From Doryteuthis pealeii (Eukaryota; Mollusca; Cephalopoda; Myopsida; Loliginidae), in assembly GCA_023376005.1 (NCBI GenBank), contig CM042157.1, forward strand, positions 55,447,287-55,511,286: 64,000 nt of DNA, given 5' to 3'. The position numbers and the translations under genes are program-made. Below the pieces are notes generated by a model, which saw nothing but the letters and a program-made list of their open reading frames with translations, had not been told where the DNA came from and made no database searches. Shown one piece after another: positions 10,604 through 24,045 of this stretch. Positions within the stretch are counted from its first letter, which is position 1. Each line of letters starts with the position of its first letter.

Positions 10604-12157
10604 ATAGATACATCCTTATATGCAGAGATTATGATGTGTGAGAAAAAGTGAAATCTGAATTTATCCTTGTTAGTCTTCATCCCTGTTATATGAATAGAGG
10701 AAACCTATGTTGACAGGAAGACATAACCAGAACTAAGGTCACATCCTGTTTTTTTAGTTCTTTATATTTTGATGTGCGTGACTGCTTATCTTTATTCAAA
10801 CTTTGGTGATTAGAGTTCTAAACTAGAGTCATGTTAATGAATAGGAGATGATAAAAGAGAACGCTGCGCATTGACTATCATTAATCGGGAAAGTCAATCA
10901 GCTGAATGAAGAAAAATTAGTTTATTTTTTTTTTCTTTTTTACATACTGCATACACAAAGCACACTTAGTTAATGTATCATAGGAAGAATCAGCAATTAC
11001 TTGGGATGAGGCTGTTTGCATTTCACTTCACACTAAGTGATCTTGGAAAGGCAAATCCATCCACTCCCCTTCAGCTATGGTTCAATTGGATTTGTAGGGC
11101 AATCAGTCAAGGAGAAAGAAAAAAAAAAAAACTTGATGATTGATTTAATGGCATTCAATCTGACGAGGGGTATTTATATGCCTAAAGGTTATGGAATTTC
11201 ATATTTACATTTTTTGTAGTTTCTTTATGAGCCTTTTATCAAATATGAAAAAATTTTTAAACAATTTTTTTACCATAGATTAGGACCTTAATGGGTACTA
11301 CCATTCCAGGTCAGAGTGACCTGGAGAGAAAACTCTGAATTCAGACCATCTTTACCCTGTTTAAAAATTGACATTTGAAGTGTTGCATCCTACTTGTGGT
11401 GGAAGGGTTGGTTGTTAATACATACTTACAAACACAACATGCATAATATACACAGAATATACACACACATACTGGTTTCACTTCATATTAATTTCTCTTG
11501 GAAAATGTTGCATAATTGATGTGTACTATCAATTATGCCACAGTTAGTGTAGAGAAATTTATTTGAATTCAAATGTAACTGTTAAAACAGTTAGAGATTT
11601 AATAGATGTTTCTTAATATTAGTTTTGGCCCTCTCTTCCAGTTGCATGCAAGCGTGGGAAGCTGTAATAGTAGTCAGTCTCTTGCTGACCATTGAGGTAT
11701 GAAGAGCGCGTTAGTTAGATTCTCACACTATATGTGGTAAGTGATCTGAATCAGACTTAAATAAAATAAAATGTGAATTCATAGGAAATGTCTTGAGTGT
11801 TAATAAAAAACAAACTAACAACCAGGGCATTTCAACTAACATCTTAAGAAGAAGATCTTAAGAAGTTAAGAAGGACAAGCCAGATAGAGAGGATTGACCG
11901 ATAGCTAGAAAGCTATTCAAACAGATATACTACTCAGAATTGTAAGAGAAGAAACAGCTAAGAAACAAAAAACAGTCCAGACGGATAGCTAATCAGGCCA
12001 AGCCATGAAGCAAGAAAGAAACAGCTACTCAACCAGACAAAAAATACATCGACTACAAGACAAACTAGAGAAAGATGGGTAAGGACTAAGGTTAAGTATG
12101 AGAAATGCAACCATGAGCATAACCTCATATTTATATACCGTCTATGTAAAGGATGGT

Positions 12158-12374
12158 GGTTATTTCCTATAAGTCTAACATAAACAAAGAGGAACCACTC
12201 TTGACTGATAAATTATTTAATTTATTTATTGATCTACTGGAAAAAAGAAGACAGGAGTTAGGGTTAGGTTTGGGGTTAGGGCTAGGTTCAGGGTTAGTTT
12301 AATGGGAAAATAATAAATAATTAATTAGTCAAGAGTGGTTCCCTTTGTTTATGTTAGACTATAGGAAAATAACC
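12158..12374. mobile_element. MITE with telomere-like (TTAGGG) core
   Basis: Terminal inverted repeats of about 60 bp begin GGTTATTTCCTATAAGTCTA and include GAACCACTCTTGACT on each side. The core at 12256-12297 is GTTAGGG/GTTTGGGG/GCTAGG units, degenerate TTAGGG. The mirror copy is 28151-28368. No coding capacity. It is an interstitial telomere-like tract carried inside a fold-back element, not a chromosome end. Confidence 0.6.
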
Positions 12375-13399
12375 GAGATGGTTATAACAGAAAGACTGAA
12401 TCCATCTCTTCTCTCTCCAGCTATGGGTAAATAGTAGGGAAGATTGGGCTATTTAGTCTTAATAAGGCAACAATTTAGGAGAAGGAAAAAACTTTGAATT
12501 CAAACCAGTTTAAAATTTGATGATTGTCACATTGTACTCATGGCAGGGGATTGGGAAAATACATATATACCACATATATGCACAAGCACACACATTAAAA
12601 CACACAAACACATTGTGTTTCACTTTAAAGCAGTTTGGTTCTTTGCCTTGGTAGACAACCAGATGGAGAAGGAAACTTTGTATACAAACCAGCTGTACTC
12701 TGCTAAAAATTGACCTTGTATCACATTCTGCTTGTGGTGGAGGAGTTGGGTAAATAATATACATACATATACAGGCAATGCATACACAAGTACACATACA
12801 TACACACACATTGCATTTCACTTAATGCTAATGCCTTCTGCAACTCGATATAAAGTAAATAGTATGTCACATGGGTTCTTTAGTCTTTGGAAAATGCATC
12901 GAGTCTAATTGAAGGGAAAACTGATTCAACCAGCTGACCTTGACCTTGTATCACATCCTGCTTGTGGCAGAGGAATCAGACAAATACATACACACACATG
13001 CACATGCAAGTACACATGCATACACTGATTTTTATAGAAAAGGCAAAACAAAGAATAATATTTATTTTTATTTTTATATACACAATGGTTTTGAAATTAT
13101 GGTCTATGGACACATAAGATCAGCCAGATAAAAAATTGGAGGTTCAAAGTTGGGAATTATAATTAATACCAAACATGCAAATGACTTTGGGAAAGGTATG
13201 AATCCTTTTCTTCTACCCCAAGCTATGTGTATATATAATAGGATAGACTGGGCTTTTAAGCCTTGGTATAGTAACCAGTTTATAGCAAACATAGATAGCA
13301 AACATAGGAATCCATTTCCTACCCATACATACATGCACACACACAGACACACACCGATTCTTCCATAGAAAAAAAGCAATAAAGAATATTTATCTTTAT

Positions 13400-13675
13400 A
13401 CACACAGAGGACATGACAACACAAGTTCAAATCCTGGACAAGGCTGGTTGCATTTCAAATAGTGCTAATACCCTTGGGAAAAGTATGTATCCAACTATTA
13501 TCCCTTCAGCTATGGGTAAATAGTAGGGCAGACTGGGCTCTTTAATCTTGTTAGGTAACTGGTCTAAGAGAAAGAAAACTCTAAATTCAAACCTGTTAAA
13601 CTCCACTTAAAAATTGGCCTTGTGTCGTATCCTGCTCATTCGAAGGGATTGGTAAATACATACAGTATTTCAAAA
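13400..13675 (+). mobile_element. SINE family B copy
   Basis: Contains AAGTTCAAATCCTGGACAAG (B-box-like), TAATACCCTTGGGAAAAGTA, CAGCTATGGGTAAATAGTAG, a segment AGACTGGGCTCTTTAA and the tail TTGGCCTTGTGTCGTATCCT. The mirror copy is at about 26865-27100. Several truncated relatives sit just upstream between 12390 and 13330, so 12.4-13.7 kb is a cluster of this family. Confidence 0.55.
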
Positions 13676-14111
13676 TCATGGAGTCAGTGAGATAATAATT
13701 AGAGGTTCACTGTTGAAAATTTCAATTAATATCAATGAATGAATAAATTAGGATAAGTGAATTAGATAATAAGAGTTGAACTACTTTAGATAAAAGAACT
13801 TTAACAAATTGGATAGACTGTAGTTGAAACTCCATAAGGGATTGTCCATCCAACAGGCTTCACTGGTTGAGTCAACTGACCAAAGATTCAGCTATTATGG
13901 TTGCTCTCCTTTCAAACAACACATTCAATATTTCTAATCATTAATCCAATAAACAGCCTAAGAATTGTTCTATAAAACAAACATTTTATCAATAGTCATA
14001 TGACATTAAAACCTGATATTGTGAATCTTGTGACAGAAAAAAAAAACATTATTCATTGTACAATTATAGAAAAACATGTTCATAGATCTATACTATAAAT
14101 TATCACCCATA

Positions 14112-14365
14112 GTTAGAGGTATGTGTTGTAATGGTTAGAGTTGTGGGAAATGGACTTGTTGACCAGAGTTCAAATCCTGGAAGAAGCTACAGTTCACATA
14201 GTGCTAATACCCTTGGGAAAGGTATGAATCCAACTACTCTCTTTCCAGCTATGGGTAAATAGTAGAGTAGACTGGGCTCTTTAACCTTGGTTAAGCAACC
14301 AGTCTAGGAGAAGGAAAACTCTGAATTCAAACCTGTTAAATCCACTTGAGGTGGTCACTACTAGA
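14112..14365 (+). mobile_element. SINE family B copy with full tRNA-like head
   Basis: Head GTGTTGTAATGGTTAGAGTT (A box) and CAGAGTTCAAATCCTGGAAG (B box), then the standard body CCAGCTATGGGTAAATAGTA and AACTCTGAATTCAAACCTGT. It is followed directly by a SINE-C copy. The mirror is 26150-26395. Confidence 0.55.
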
Positions 14366-14384
14366 ATAGGCTCAGTCCTAATAA

Positions 14385-14650
14385 TCTATTACCCCCCCCC
14401 CCAAAAAAAAATGGTGTAGTCCCTGTTGTATAGTGCCTAATGTGCTGACTGCAACATCCTAGTAAATAAGTTCAAACTCCAGTTGTTCTAGTATTACATT
14501 AACTTTTGGACTAATACCCTTGGGGAAAGGTATGAACTCTCATCCCCTCTAGCTATGGGTTAAATAGTCCCACTAATACGAGGATTGCTTTGGCATTGAA
14601 TAAACCATGAAGATTGATATGCCATTTAACAAAGAAACTAATAAACTAAA
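14385..14650 (+). mobile_element. SINE family C copy
   Basis: Begins with a C run (14391-14402), then an A-rich stretch. The tRNA-like part reads TAGTGCCTAATGTGCTGACT and the body TTTTGGACTAATACCCTTGG. The tail AATAAACCATGAAGATTGAT and ATGCCATTTAAC end in A-rich sequence. The mirror is at 25855-26108. Confidence 0.5.
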
Positions 14651-14889
14651 CAGTAAATAAATACAACCATGCCAATATTTTTGTATAAAAAGTTAATTTT
14701 CTTCAAAATCAAAAACATCAGGATTTTATTTTTAGTAAAAAATTATAAACAAAATGGATATCATTTGGTATTATTTATTACAGTATTGAAACTTGGTAGG
14801 TAATAAAAAAAATCAAGTTTAGTGTGAGGATATACTTCCTATATAGAATTTATCATAGATATCAACTTATTTTTTGCACAGCTACATAT

Positions 14890-15310
14890 TCATATTTTTT
14901 CTCTGAATTTTTGAGATGAGGCTTGTTTGTATTATTTAAATTATTTAACTATTGTCCTCATCCTTATAGTTCTCTACACAATGTTTCGGACGATGTGCAA
15001 TCCAGCCTTCTTCAGGTATTTCTTGTTGGACTTGAGAACCTTCTTGAACTCGGGAACCCCTCTTCGAACTCGGGAACCTTCTTGTCGAACTTGGAGAGCC
15101 TTCATGGAACTTCAAACCTAACCCTTTATTCAATCCACGGGGGTAGATTGTTCTCATTCCATTAACCATAACCGGGTGCAAGTGTTAAACTGTGTTAATT
15201 ATTCTATGTTATTGTTACCTTTGGTCAGGATTAAACCTGCAGCCTAGAGATAACTGTCACTTATAACTGTAATAACAATGCCTATATCCACTATGCTATG
15301 TGTTCAATTG
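14890..15310 (-). mobile_element. Composite element E, reversed copy
   Basis: The reverse complement shows the same order as at 8935: tRNA-like head near 15300, B-box-like GGTTTAATCCTGACC near 15240, GTTC-rich repeats at 15040-15100 and the hammerhead-like tail near 14975-15015. Fewer indels than the 9-kb copy. Confidence 0.5.
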
Positions 15311-15833
15311 GATATTCATTAAAAAGATTAAAATCAGTAAAAGACTATTAAGATATTAAATCTTTTAAACAGTTTGCACATCTTGTAAATAAAGAAATTG
15401 CTTAATTCATTCTTAGCATTTTCAAGCAAAAATATTCATGGTAATATTTTAGAATTTCAACTAGCACTTGTCTATTTAAAAATTAAAAAAAACTTTTTCT
15501 ATCTAGGTATGAGCATTTTATTTCCTGAATATTTTCTCTATAAAAGGGATCTGCAAATTTTCAAAGTTTCAAAACAACTGCACTAGATATAAACTATACC
15601 AGTGTTTCCCAAAGTTGGTTTTGAGAAACTCCAGAGATCAATAGAAAAATTCTGTGTTTACATGATAAAATGTTTTTTTTTATATTTTTTATTTTTTTAG
15701 ATGAAGCTTATTATTAATTATTTTGGTGAGCAATATCCTTCATCTCCGTAATTCTCTAGTTGTTTTTTTAATCACAATTCAGATTGTCACTTTTATGACA
15801 GTAAGGAATAGTGCATATTAAAATAAAGAATAA

Positions 15834-15924
15834 GCTCTCAGCGAGACTTGAACTCATGTCTCTTTCTACCTCCAGGAAGCCTAGTTCTATGTATCAGCTG
15901 CTTTATCAACTCAGCTACAAGAGC
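15834..15924 (-). tRNA. tRNA-like sequence, reversed copy of 8310-8400
   Basis: On the minus strand GCTCTTGTAGCTGAGTTGAT begins the sequence and GTTCAAGTCTCGCTGAGAGC ends it. The 7-bp acceptor closure and 4 of 5 T-stem pairs are visible. The anticodon arm is not convincing. It is the same locus as 8310-8400 if the duplication is an assembly artefact. Confidence 0.35.
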
Positions 15925-16799
15925 ATAGATAGTATCAAAGAAGTTCAAATAATTCCTAAAAAGCTACTCAGTATTCCTGTCTCTGATTGGTTAGTATCAT
16001 ATTTGTTATAATTGTTTTACACTAGGGGTCTGCAACCCACAGCACTTGGGCCACATGCAACCCCCGAGGTCCATCCATGTGATCCCTTCCCCCACAGCTG
16101 TCTTTTTCTTTTAAGATTATGAACCTGGGCTCTCCTGAGTTAACCTTTGTGGTTATTCTGCCTTCTCACTTGTGCAAAGGAATTGGGCGGTAGTTTAACC
16201 AAATAGCAATGAAAGAACAAAACAATGAAATAAGAATAATAAAAAACAAACTACAGACAGTAAATATAACATAAAGGTTAGGTATTATTAAGAAATACAT
16301 ACATTTAAGAAAAACAAATAGCAGGAAAAGATAGAGAAAAGTTCAACGATCTCTGCCAGCCTCAGGGTAAAAACAAAAAAGATTAAGGGAATGTGGAATG
16401 TTTCTTCAGAGAGTTTTGCTACAGGTGTCTGGATCTAGCGGGTAAACTTGAGGGAAATGCAAAATGTTGCAAATTAAGCATCAAAGTCTGATGATATAGT
16501 TGGCTCCGAATTGACAGTCTAAGGATTGTCTTGGTATGTATGTCTGTTGCTAAGGGGTTTCGACCCATGACTCAGGGGTCATGACCTTTGATTGACAGGG
16601 ATAGGCTAAATGGAGGAGAGATGTATGTGGTGGAGAAGGGTTGCCTTTGATGAAGGCAGAATAGTGATCCTCAAGCTGAAAATCATATAAGGGTCAGCAA
16701 CAAAAGTCTGGCAACCATTTTACATCATTAGAATGCAAATGATTCTATTACCAAAAATTAATCATTTGCATTCTGATAACATTAGACCTCTACATAGAC

Positions 16800-17290
16800 T
16801 GCACCCCTGCAGGGGGGGGGGTAAGACACCCCCTTCAAATGGGTGACCCAGCTAATGCCTAAAGATAAGATTGTGGTGGCTGAGCAGGCTGTGATCCTAG
16901 TACTAAGTGGTCCTGTGACATGCAATGTTGTTTTTATTCAAGGCGAGAACAAGAAGGTGGCACCAATGTTAATAGGCTGTTCAATGGCAGTCACTCTAAT
17001 GGTGGACAATCATTGTATATGTAGTCTGTTGCCAACTAACTTTCTAACTCTTTTGCTAAAGAGTTCCTTCAACTGAAACAGTCCAAGGAAGATAACTCAT
17101 AATCTACATGCAACACTCCACTTCAGCCCTTACACAAGCTAGAGAGATGGTCAGAGAGGCCAGATCTGATCAATTGGCTGGTCATGTCAAGCCCTAGCAA
17201 CTATACGATGTCCTGACTGTATTCTTCAAATTGGCAAATACCTACCCATTTTTTATCATATGGGTTGCTAGAAGGCGGTGGCTGAGAGTC
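16800..17290 (+). repeat. Dispersed repeat, family F (reversed copy)
   Basis: Begins near CACCCCTGCAGGGGGGGG and continues to GGCGGTGGCTGAGAGTCAGC. It is the mirror of 7035-7440 and related to 56040-56375. It contains a 77-codon frame (16843-17076) without a recognisable domain. Confidence 0.5.
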
Positions 17291-17847
17291 AGCTACCAAT
17301 ATTTATTAATACATATGAAGTTAACAAAAAAATTATTTTTCTCTAATAAAATTAACACAAACATGAAGTTAATAAAAAAGTATTTTAAACAAATCAAATA
17401 TTATATATAAAAAAAAAAATTTGGCATTAATAAGCCACAAGGTTGAACTATGCCATTAAACCAAACTAAACTTGACCTCTGGCCAAACATGTCATCGGAT
17501 TTTTCAAACTTTTTTTTTCATGTGATGGATTTATTCTAAACTTTTTGCCTTAAGGGTCATAAAGCTTAACTCAGGAGGGCACAGGGTTTGATCTTAAAAG
17601 GTTAGAAAAATAAACCCCCAAACCCTAGCTAAATTACAAGGTAAAAATCATTTATTTATTAATGAGACATCCATTTTGCAATCACAAGATGTAATATCAG
17701 GATTAAATGAAAAGGTTGACAGAAGGAGCACATCAGACAAGATTTAACAGTTGTAAATGCAGCATACTCATGTCATGCTGCATTTTGGAGAAAACTATTC
17801 ACAATGTATTTAGATCCAAACATGATCATTACTTGTTGAGGGGGTGT

Positions 17848-18090
17848 TCTCCATGGCACAATGGCTAACATGCTGGCTGTAACATTGTAGTATGCAAGAA
17901 TGAAACTCTAATCATGTTATTACATTCACTTTTTGGACTAATACTTTGGGAAATATATAAACCCTTCATCCCCTCAACTATGGTTAAATAGTACCATAAC
18001 TGTTTTTCTACAAGGATAGCTTTGGAGTTAAATAACCCATGAAGGTTGATATGCCATTAAACAAAGAAACCAAACCAACCAAACTACCTG
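17848..18090 (+). mobile_element. SINE family C copy
   Basis: Head CCATGGCACAATGGCTAACA, B-box region degenerate, body TTTTTGGACTAATACTTTGG, tail AATAACCCATGAAGGTTGAT and ATGCCATTAAAC. Mirror of 6150-6395 and 23795-24045. Confidence 0.55.
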
Positions 18091-19635
18091 CTGCTTATGA
18101 GTAATAAGGTTGAGGAAAAGTCCAGATGGAAGCATGTGGTTCTTATAGAAATTGAGGATGTGACAGACAAGAAACTTGGACATCAAATCTTCTGAATACT
18201 GAAGATCAATGGAGTTTCATCTGCAGTTGTAATGGTTCTTCTTTACAGTCAATACAAAAGGTTGAAGACAAAATTGGATGAAAGGCTGCTCATATGGACC
18301 TTGAGGGCTGCATGTGGGCTGTGGGTTGGATCCTTGTTTGTCTAAACTTTACTCTGTTATAAAATAAGGAAGTCATAGGTTCTCTTTTGAGTGTTAGAAT
18401 TTTCAGGTAATTGAAAATAAATATAAACAATATATAGCTTTGTTTTCCTCTGAGCATTTTGATGCCTTCTTGACTGGAATATGCAATGCTTTGTAATTAT
18501 TTATTTACAATATTTTTTTAATCATATGTGTAATACATACCAGTGTGATACACTGTCCTCATCAGCTGCCAATTCTTTGTATTTTGTACAATTCATAAAT
18601 ATCTAAAATTTCCGGTTTTTCCAAGGTATCACATTTTTTTCTGAAGAATCATCTTACTTTCCAGAGAGTATTCAATTTATAAAGTGCATAATAAATATCA
18701 TGTGTAATACCGTCCTCATCAGCTACCAACCAGGCGGCAGTAGGTAACATAGTTTTTGGTGGCCATAAGTGGGACTGCCAACCCTAGCGCCACCAGCAGC
18801 CTTTTTGGTCAAAGAACAGGGTATTAAAAAACAAAAGAAAAAATAATGTCTGTTCATCTTTAGTTTTTTTCATTATAAATGTAGTTTGTGATATTCTTAA
18901 CAAAACACATTTACTTTCAATTATTTACAATATTAATAGAATAAGACATGAATATATGTATACAAATTTTACAACGTGTAATATGCTACATATCATGGGT
19001 CTACTAGTATTATTTACTAGCAAAATATTGTGCCCTTCATGTGCAAGTATTTTAAGTTTTAATGTAAGAAAACTATAGTAAAATCGGAAAGGACTATTAA
19101 AACAAAATAAGAATGCATATAAAAGATTACACTTATTTCAATTTTATTTTAATTGATTCTATAAAAATTATACTAAGATTGTTTTAATACATTTGAAAAT
19201 AAAACAATAATTTAGAAACCAATAACACCAAGTAATTCTCTCTCCTCTTTAAAACCAGTATGCAAATTACCATACATATACTATGTAGAGACAGACATTT
19301 CAGGATTTTAAACACATTAATAACGTGGGATGGTTTGAGACAAATCTTACTGAGCTAGACTAAACATTGTTAATAGATAAAATAATAATTTATATCAAGT
19401 ATGATGTATTTAATAATCATTGAGAATATAACATAAATAACTAAGGGAATTGTGATCTCAATTATGATAATTATAATCATTTATAATCACTCTTTGCAAG
19501 TTTTTCACACCAGTTTTAATTGGTGGACTTTCACCGGAATCTGAGTGACAGCAAGTTTCCTAAGGTCTTGGGACTCATCTGAGATTCTTGCTGATCTCCT
19601 TTGATTTCTAATTCCTCCAGTCTTCTTCTTCTTCT

Positions 19636-19667
<32 letters not shown>

Positions 19668-19771
19668 GCAGGACCTGTGGATATACCCAGTATGATAATT
19701 TAAGTATTATAACGTTTGATATGTATACTTAAGAGCTATTACAAATAGTTCATATGTAAAAAAGTATAATA

Positions 19772-19802
<31 letters not shown>

Positions 19803-20098
19803 CCTTCTTTTTTCCTTCTTTTCATCTTTCATTCGATTCCATTGAAATAGTGTTATTGCTTCTGCACTCTTGCTTCCTCTCACTATAGCTTTCCCCAATC
19901 GCTTTTCTCTTTCTTTCTTATTATATTTTCTGATATGTAGCATGTCTCTTTTCTTACTTTATTACAGTAAAAACAGAATAGTCCATTATTTAGCCGAGCT
20001 GATAAACACCCGTACCTCTACTAACTTCTACTACAAAGCTTCTCCGGATCAGTGCTGACACAAGTAAATTAGGTACGAGCGTTTTAATACATAAAAGT

Positions 20099-20332
20099 TG
20101 TTGGCAGAGTGGCCTATTGTCGAGTATCAGCCGGACAGCAAGGGATCTACCCCTTTTCACTATGCTTAACCAGAGAGATTATTTTTGCTGAGGTGGAGCG
20201 CTACACCTACTAGTCAACTTCCCACTTTTCCGTACTCAGATTACCAATCTGACCAACTCATACGCTGAATTGGTGGTGCCTTGCAAACCTTGTGCTCCTT
20301 AGGCAGGTGCTCTACCAACTGAGCTAACCGGC
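20099..20332 (-). mobile_element. tRNA-derived SINE, family A (reversed copy)
   Basis: The reverse complement of 3879-4120 and 21545-21782. The tRNA-like head is at the right end (GAGCTAACCGGC at about 20321-20332). It shows private small indels relative to both forward copies. Confidence 0.65.
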
Positions 20333-21544
20333 TGCATAGATTATTATTATTATTTTGTAATAGTATAGTAGTTTAGAGTATTAGTATCATATTCATCATC
20401 GTCAAAGGTTAATAAAGTTAGAGCACAAGACTTCCACTGTGAATCATGATTGTGAAATATGAACTTGTGATCAGGCGTATCTATTGATAAATTGCAGCAA
20501 GTATCGTTTCTATAGTAGGGGAGGTAATTCTCAATCATCTCATCGCAGGAGAATGATTTTGTAGTTTGTTTTAATCTGCTATGTAAGGCCGGTTAAAAAT
20601 GTTCAAGTATATTGTATAGTAATATATCGATTATAAATTGCATTAAAGGGAGTATAACTTCTATCAATTAGAAATCTGTTGAAATGTTGTTACCAATACG
20701 ATATTTGACGCTTAAACAAGTAAAACGTGTGGCGGGACATGACTGTCTTTAAGAGTTAAAAATATTTGAATTAATGTTTTAGTTTTATTGAATAATTCGC
20801 TTTCTTTTCATTATATAGTTCATAATTATTATAATTAAAACGAATTATCTTATACAAAGCCGTGAAGTACATACTAAAGAATAAATTGAATTTCGTCGTT
20901 TTTATTTCAAGTTATTCGAAAGTTCGAAGCTTTTAGAGTTATTCCTTCGATCATATTTTTTCGTATATTTGTAAGAAATTGCCACAGAAATTCATTTATT
21001 CTTTAGTATGTACTTCACGGCTTTTGTATAAAAGATATTCGTTTTAATTATAATAATATTAAACTATATATAATGAAAAGGAAACCGAATATTCAATATA
21101 AACTGAAACATTAATTCAAATATTTTTAAAACTCTAAAGACAGTCATGTGCCCCACACGTTTTACTTGTTTTAAGCGTCAAATATCGTATTGGTAACAAC
21201 TTTCAACAGATTTATAATGATAGAAGTTTACTCCCTTTAATGCAAATTAATAAACGATATATTACTATACAATATACTTGAACATTTTTAACCGGCCTTA
21301 CATAGCAGATTAAAAACAAACTACAAAATCATTCTCCTGCGATGAGATGATTAGGAGTTACCTCCCCTACTATAGAAACGATACTTGCTGCAATTTATCA
21401 ATAGATACGCCTGATCACAAGTTCAATTTCACATCATGATTCACAGTGGAAGTCTTGGCTTACTTTATTAACCTTGACGATGATGATATGATACTAATAC
21501 TACTACTACTACTACTATTACAAATAATAATAATAATCTATGCA

Positions 21545-21782
21545 GCCGGTTTAGCTCAGTTGGTAGAGCACCTGCCTAAGGAGCACAAGGTTTGCAAGGC
21601 ACCCACCAATCAGTGTATGAGTTGGTCAGATTGGGTAATCTGATCTGTACGGAAAAGTGGAAGTTGATAGTAGTGTAGCGCTCCACCTCAGCAAAAATAA
21701 TCTCTCTGGTTAAGCATTAGTGAAAGGGGTAGATCCCCTTGCTGTCCGGCTGATACTGACAATAGGCCACTCTGCCAACAAC
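21545..21782 (+). mobile_element. tRNA-derived SINE, family A (copy 3)
   Basis: Same insertion as 3879-4120: head GCCGGTTTAGCTCAGTTGGT, end near AGGCCACTCTGCCAAC. Differs by small indels, for example one G fewer in the run after AAAAGTG. Confidence 0.65.
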
Positions 21783-22080
21783 TTTTATGTATTAAAACGC
21801 TCGTACCTAATTACTTGTGTCACACTGATCCGGAGAAGCTTTGTAGTTAAGAAGTTAGTAGAGGTACGGGTGTTATCACCTCGGCTAAATAATGGACTAT
21901 TCTGTTTTTACTGTAAATAAAGGTAAGAAAAGAGACATGCTACATATCAGAAAATATATAATAAGAAGAAAGAGAAAAGTGATTGGGGAAAGCTATAGTG
22001 AGAGGAAGCAAGAGTGCAGAAGCAATAACACTATTTCAATGGAATCGAATGAAAAGATGAAAAGAAGGAAAAAAGAAAGG

Positions 22081-22111
<31 letters not shown>

Positions 22112-23794
22112 TATTATACTTTTACATATTGAACTATTTGTAATAGCTCTAAGTATACATATCAAACGTTTATAATACTTAAATTATCATACTGTGGTAT
22201 ATCCACAGGTCCTGCTAGTAGTATAGTAGTAGTAGTAGTAGTAGTAAGAAGAAGAAGAAGACTGGAGAATTAGAAATCAAAGGAAGATCAGCAAGAATAC
22301 TCAGATGAGTCCAAACCTTAGGAAACTTGCTGTCACTCAGATTCCGGTGAAAGTCTACCAATTAAAACTGGTGTGAAAACTTGCAAAGAGTGATATAATG
22401 ATTATAACTTATCATAATTGAGATCACAATTCCCTTATTATTTATGTTATATTCTCAATGATTATTAAATAATCATTACTTGATATAAATTATTATTTTA
22501 TCTATTAACAATGTTTATATTAAAGTCTAGCTCAGTAAGATTTGTCTCAAACCATCCCATGTTATTAATGTGTTTAAAATCCTGAAATGTCTGTCTCTAC
22601 ATAGTATATGGTATGGTTAATTTGCATACTGGTTTTAAAGAACCGGGTTTAGTAAATAATTACTTGGTGTTATTGGTTTCTAAAATTATTGTTTTATTTT
22701 CAAATGTATTAAAACAATCTTAAGTATAATTTTTTATAGAAATCAATTAAAATAAAATTGAAATAAGTGTAATCTTTTTATATGCATTCTTATTTTGTTT
22801 TATTAGTCTTTCGATTTACTATATTTTCTTACATTAAAACTTAAATACTTGCACATGAAGGGCACATATTTTTGCTAGTAATAATAACTAGTAGTACCCA
22901 TGATATGTAGTATATTACACGTTGTAAAATTTGTATACATATATTCATGTCTTATTCTATTAATATTGTAAATAATTGAAAGTAAATGTGTTTTGTTAAG
23001 AATATCACAAACTACATTTATAATGAAAAAACTAAGATGAACAGACATTATTTTTCTTTTGTTTTTTTAATACCTTGTTCTTTGGCGCTAGGGTTGGAAG
23101 TCCCACTTATGGCCACCAAAACTATGTTACCTACCACCCCTGGTCGGTAGCTGATGAGGACAGGGTATTACACATGATATTTATTATGCGCTTTATGATA
23201 AAAATTGAATACTAAGACTCTCTGGAAAGTAAGATGACTCTTCAGAAAAAAAATGTGATACCTTGGAAAAACCGGAAATTTAGATATTTATGAATTGTAC
23301 AAAATACAAAGAATTGGCAGCTGATGAGGACAGTGTATCACACGTGGTATGTATTACACATATGATTAAAAAAATATTGTAAATAAATAATTACAAGCAT
23401 TGCATATTCCAGTCAAGAAGGCATCAAAATGCTCAGAGGAAAACAAAGCTATATATTGTTTATATTTATTTTCAATTACCTGAAAATTCTAACACTCAAA
23501 AGAGAACCTTATACTTCCTTATTTTATAACAGAGTAAAGTTTAGAACAAGGATCCCCAACCCACAGCCCACATGCAGCCCTCAAGGTCCATATGAGCAGC
23601 CTTTCATCCAAATTTTGTCTTCACCTTTTGGTATTGACTGTAAAGAAGAACCATTACAACTGCAGATGAAACTCATTGATCTTCAGTGTTCAGAAGATTT
23701 GATGTCCAAGTTTCTTGTCTGTCACATCCTCAATTTCTATAAGAACCATGTGCTTCCATCTGGACTTTTCCTCAACCTTATTACTCATAAGCAG

Positions 23795-24045
23795 CAGGTA
23801 GTTTGGTTTGGTTTGGTTTCTTTGTTTAATGGCATATCAACCTTCATGGGTTATTTAATTCCAAAGCTATCCTTGTAGAAAAACAGTTATGGTACTATTT
23901 AACCCATAGTTGAGGGGATGAAGGGTTTATACATTTCCCCAAAGTATTAGTCCAAAAGTGAATGTAATAACATGATTTAGAGTTTCATCTTGCATACTAC
24001 AATGTTACAGCCCAGCATGTTAGCCATTGTGCCATGGAGACACCC
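23795..24045 (-). mobile_element. SINE family C copy
   Basis: Third copy of the insertion at 6150-6395. The open frame of 149 codons that ends inside it (23429-23878) is formed by flanking repeat sequence and the SINE tail and is broken in copies 1 and 2. Confidence 0.55.

Larger units (their letters stand above)
10604..20894 (-). repeat. Duplicated unit U, copy 2 (reversed, complete)
   Basis: The whole stretch is the reverse complement of 20895-29932 plus the 1.6 kb that copy 3 lacks. Landmarks in reverse: ATAGATACATCCTTATATGC at 10604 against the mirror at 29913-29932; the telomere-like element at 12158 against 28151; SINE-A at 20099 against 21545. It runs straight into copy 3 at 20894/20895 with no intervening unique sequence. 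Confidence 0.88.

Noticed and set aside
10377..10680. Open frames running through the N gap
   Set aside because: They exist only because unknown bases are read as open.
12256..12297. Telomere or chromosome end
   Set aside because: Short, degenerate and enclosed within inverted repeats, with normal sequence on both sides.
16843..17076. 77-codon frame found twice (also 7162-7395)
   Set aside because: The two are copies from the large duplication, so conservation is not evidence of selection. The independent family member at 56 kb does not keep the frame.
23429..23878. 149-codon open frame
   Set aside because: The equivalent frames in the other two copies are broken by indels, and its end is the tail of SINE family C.
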